Assembly: GCA_012840755.1 (NCBI GenBank)
Contig: DUWA01000206.1
Location: 1-5,000 of the forward strand
Direction of reading: 5' to 3'
DNA from: Mycoplasmatota bacterium
GTDB lineage: Bacteria > Bacillota_I > Bacilli_A > RF39 > UBA660
Length of the DNA stretch: 5,000 nt
Every line of letters begins with the position of its first letter. Positions within the stretch are counted from its first letter, which is position 1. Below, piece after piece: positions 4,835-5,000 of this stretch. The position numbers and the translations under genes are program-made. The notes beneath the pieces are model-generated. The model made no database searches and was not told where the DNA came from. It worked only from the letters and a program-made list of their open reading frames with translations.

Positions 4835-5000
4835 ATGGAAGCTATAGCGATTGCAAAAGGGGTTAGAATTGCTCCTCGTAAGGCTCGTTTAGTTATAGAT
4901 TTAATTCGTAATAAAGATGTAGCAGAAGCTGATAGGATTCTGGCTAACATTAATAAAGAAGCAGCGAGATTAATAAGAAAAGTATTAGTTTCCGCTGTTG
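4835..5000 (+). CDS. rplV: 50S ribosomal protein L22 (uL22), 5' part only
   Basis: The first 55 codons are present, and the frame is open at the window end. The product starts [20 protein letters not shown], the canonical N-terminus of L22, and continues [17 protein letters not shown] and [15 protein letters not shown], which fit the next helices. L22 has a globular domain on the subunit surface and a beta-hairpin in the exit tunnel; that hairpin lies beyond this window. A very strong AGGAGG (4823-4828, within a GGGAGGAGG run at 4820-4828) sits 6 nt before the ATG. The next genes are expected to be rpsC and rplP by the usual S10 operon order, but that is not visible. Confidence 0.95.
   Translation, partial: MEAIAIAKGVRIAPRKARLVIDLIRNKDVAEADRILANINKEAARLIRKVLVSAV

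Noticed and set aside
4744..4950. Minus-strand frame across the rpsS-rplV junction
   Set aside because: It is antisense to S19 and L22, both unmistakable. No initiation signal or recognisable product was seen.

Overview
This is an ordinary but very informative housekeeping region: two ribosomal-protein operons back to back on the + strand of a strongly AT-rich bacterium. The low G+C, the strong AGGAGG-type ribosome binding sites, the rpsF-ssb-rpsR gene order, a zinc-type (C+) S18 and Firmicutes-style leader RNAs point to the Bacillota/Mycoplasmatota, for example a Mollicutes-, Erysipelotrichia- or RF39-like lineage. All complete genes end in TAA (seven) or TAG (two: rplW, rplB). None ends in TGA, and every tryptophan is TGG, so the window cannot say whether UGA is stop or Trp. 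The placement is an inference; no species is recognised.

Layout. Positions 1-73 are AT-rich with no gene. A strong promoter with an extended -10 (74-102) drives rpsF (S6), ssb (single-stranded DNA-binding protein) and rpsR (S18). The short 5' leader folds over the rpsF ribosome binding site and resembles the S6:S18 autoregulatory element. A Rho-independent terminator (1184-1209) lies directly after rpsR. About 290 bp of AT-rich DNA without a convincing gene follows, ending in phased A-tracts. A second promoter (1503-1531) and a roughly 127-nt structured leader then open the S10 operon: rpsJ (S10), rplC (L3), rplD (L4), rplW (L23), rplB (L2), rpsS (S19) and rplV (L22, cut by the window end). 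Gene spacings there are 15-28 bp, or a 1-bp overlap at rplD/rplW.

How it works together. S6 and S18 bind each other on the 30S platform and probably repress their own mRNA through the leader, with SSB co-expressed between them. The S10 operon supplies 30S head proteins (S10, S19) and 50S proteins around the peptidyl-transferase centre and exit tunnel (L2, L3, L4, L22, L23).

Most notable points: the direct adjacency of the S6 and S10 operons; a non-canonical SSB C-terminal tip; an acidic C-terminal tail on L3; a 10-nt direct repeat and mutually exclusive pairings in the S10 leader; and a possible two-state fold in the rpsF leader. I see no mobile element, CRISPR, tRNA, rRNA or defence-type system, and I do not claim a new biological system here.
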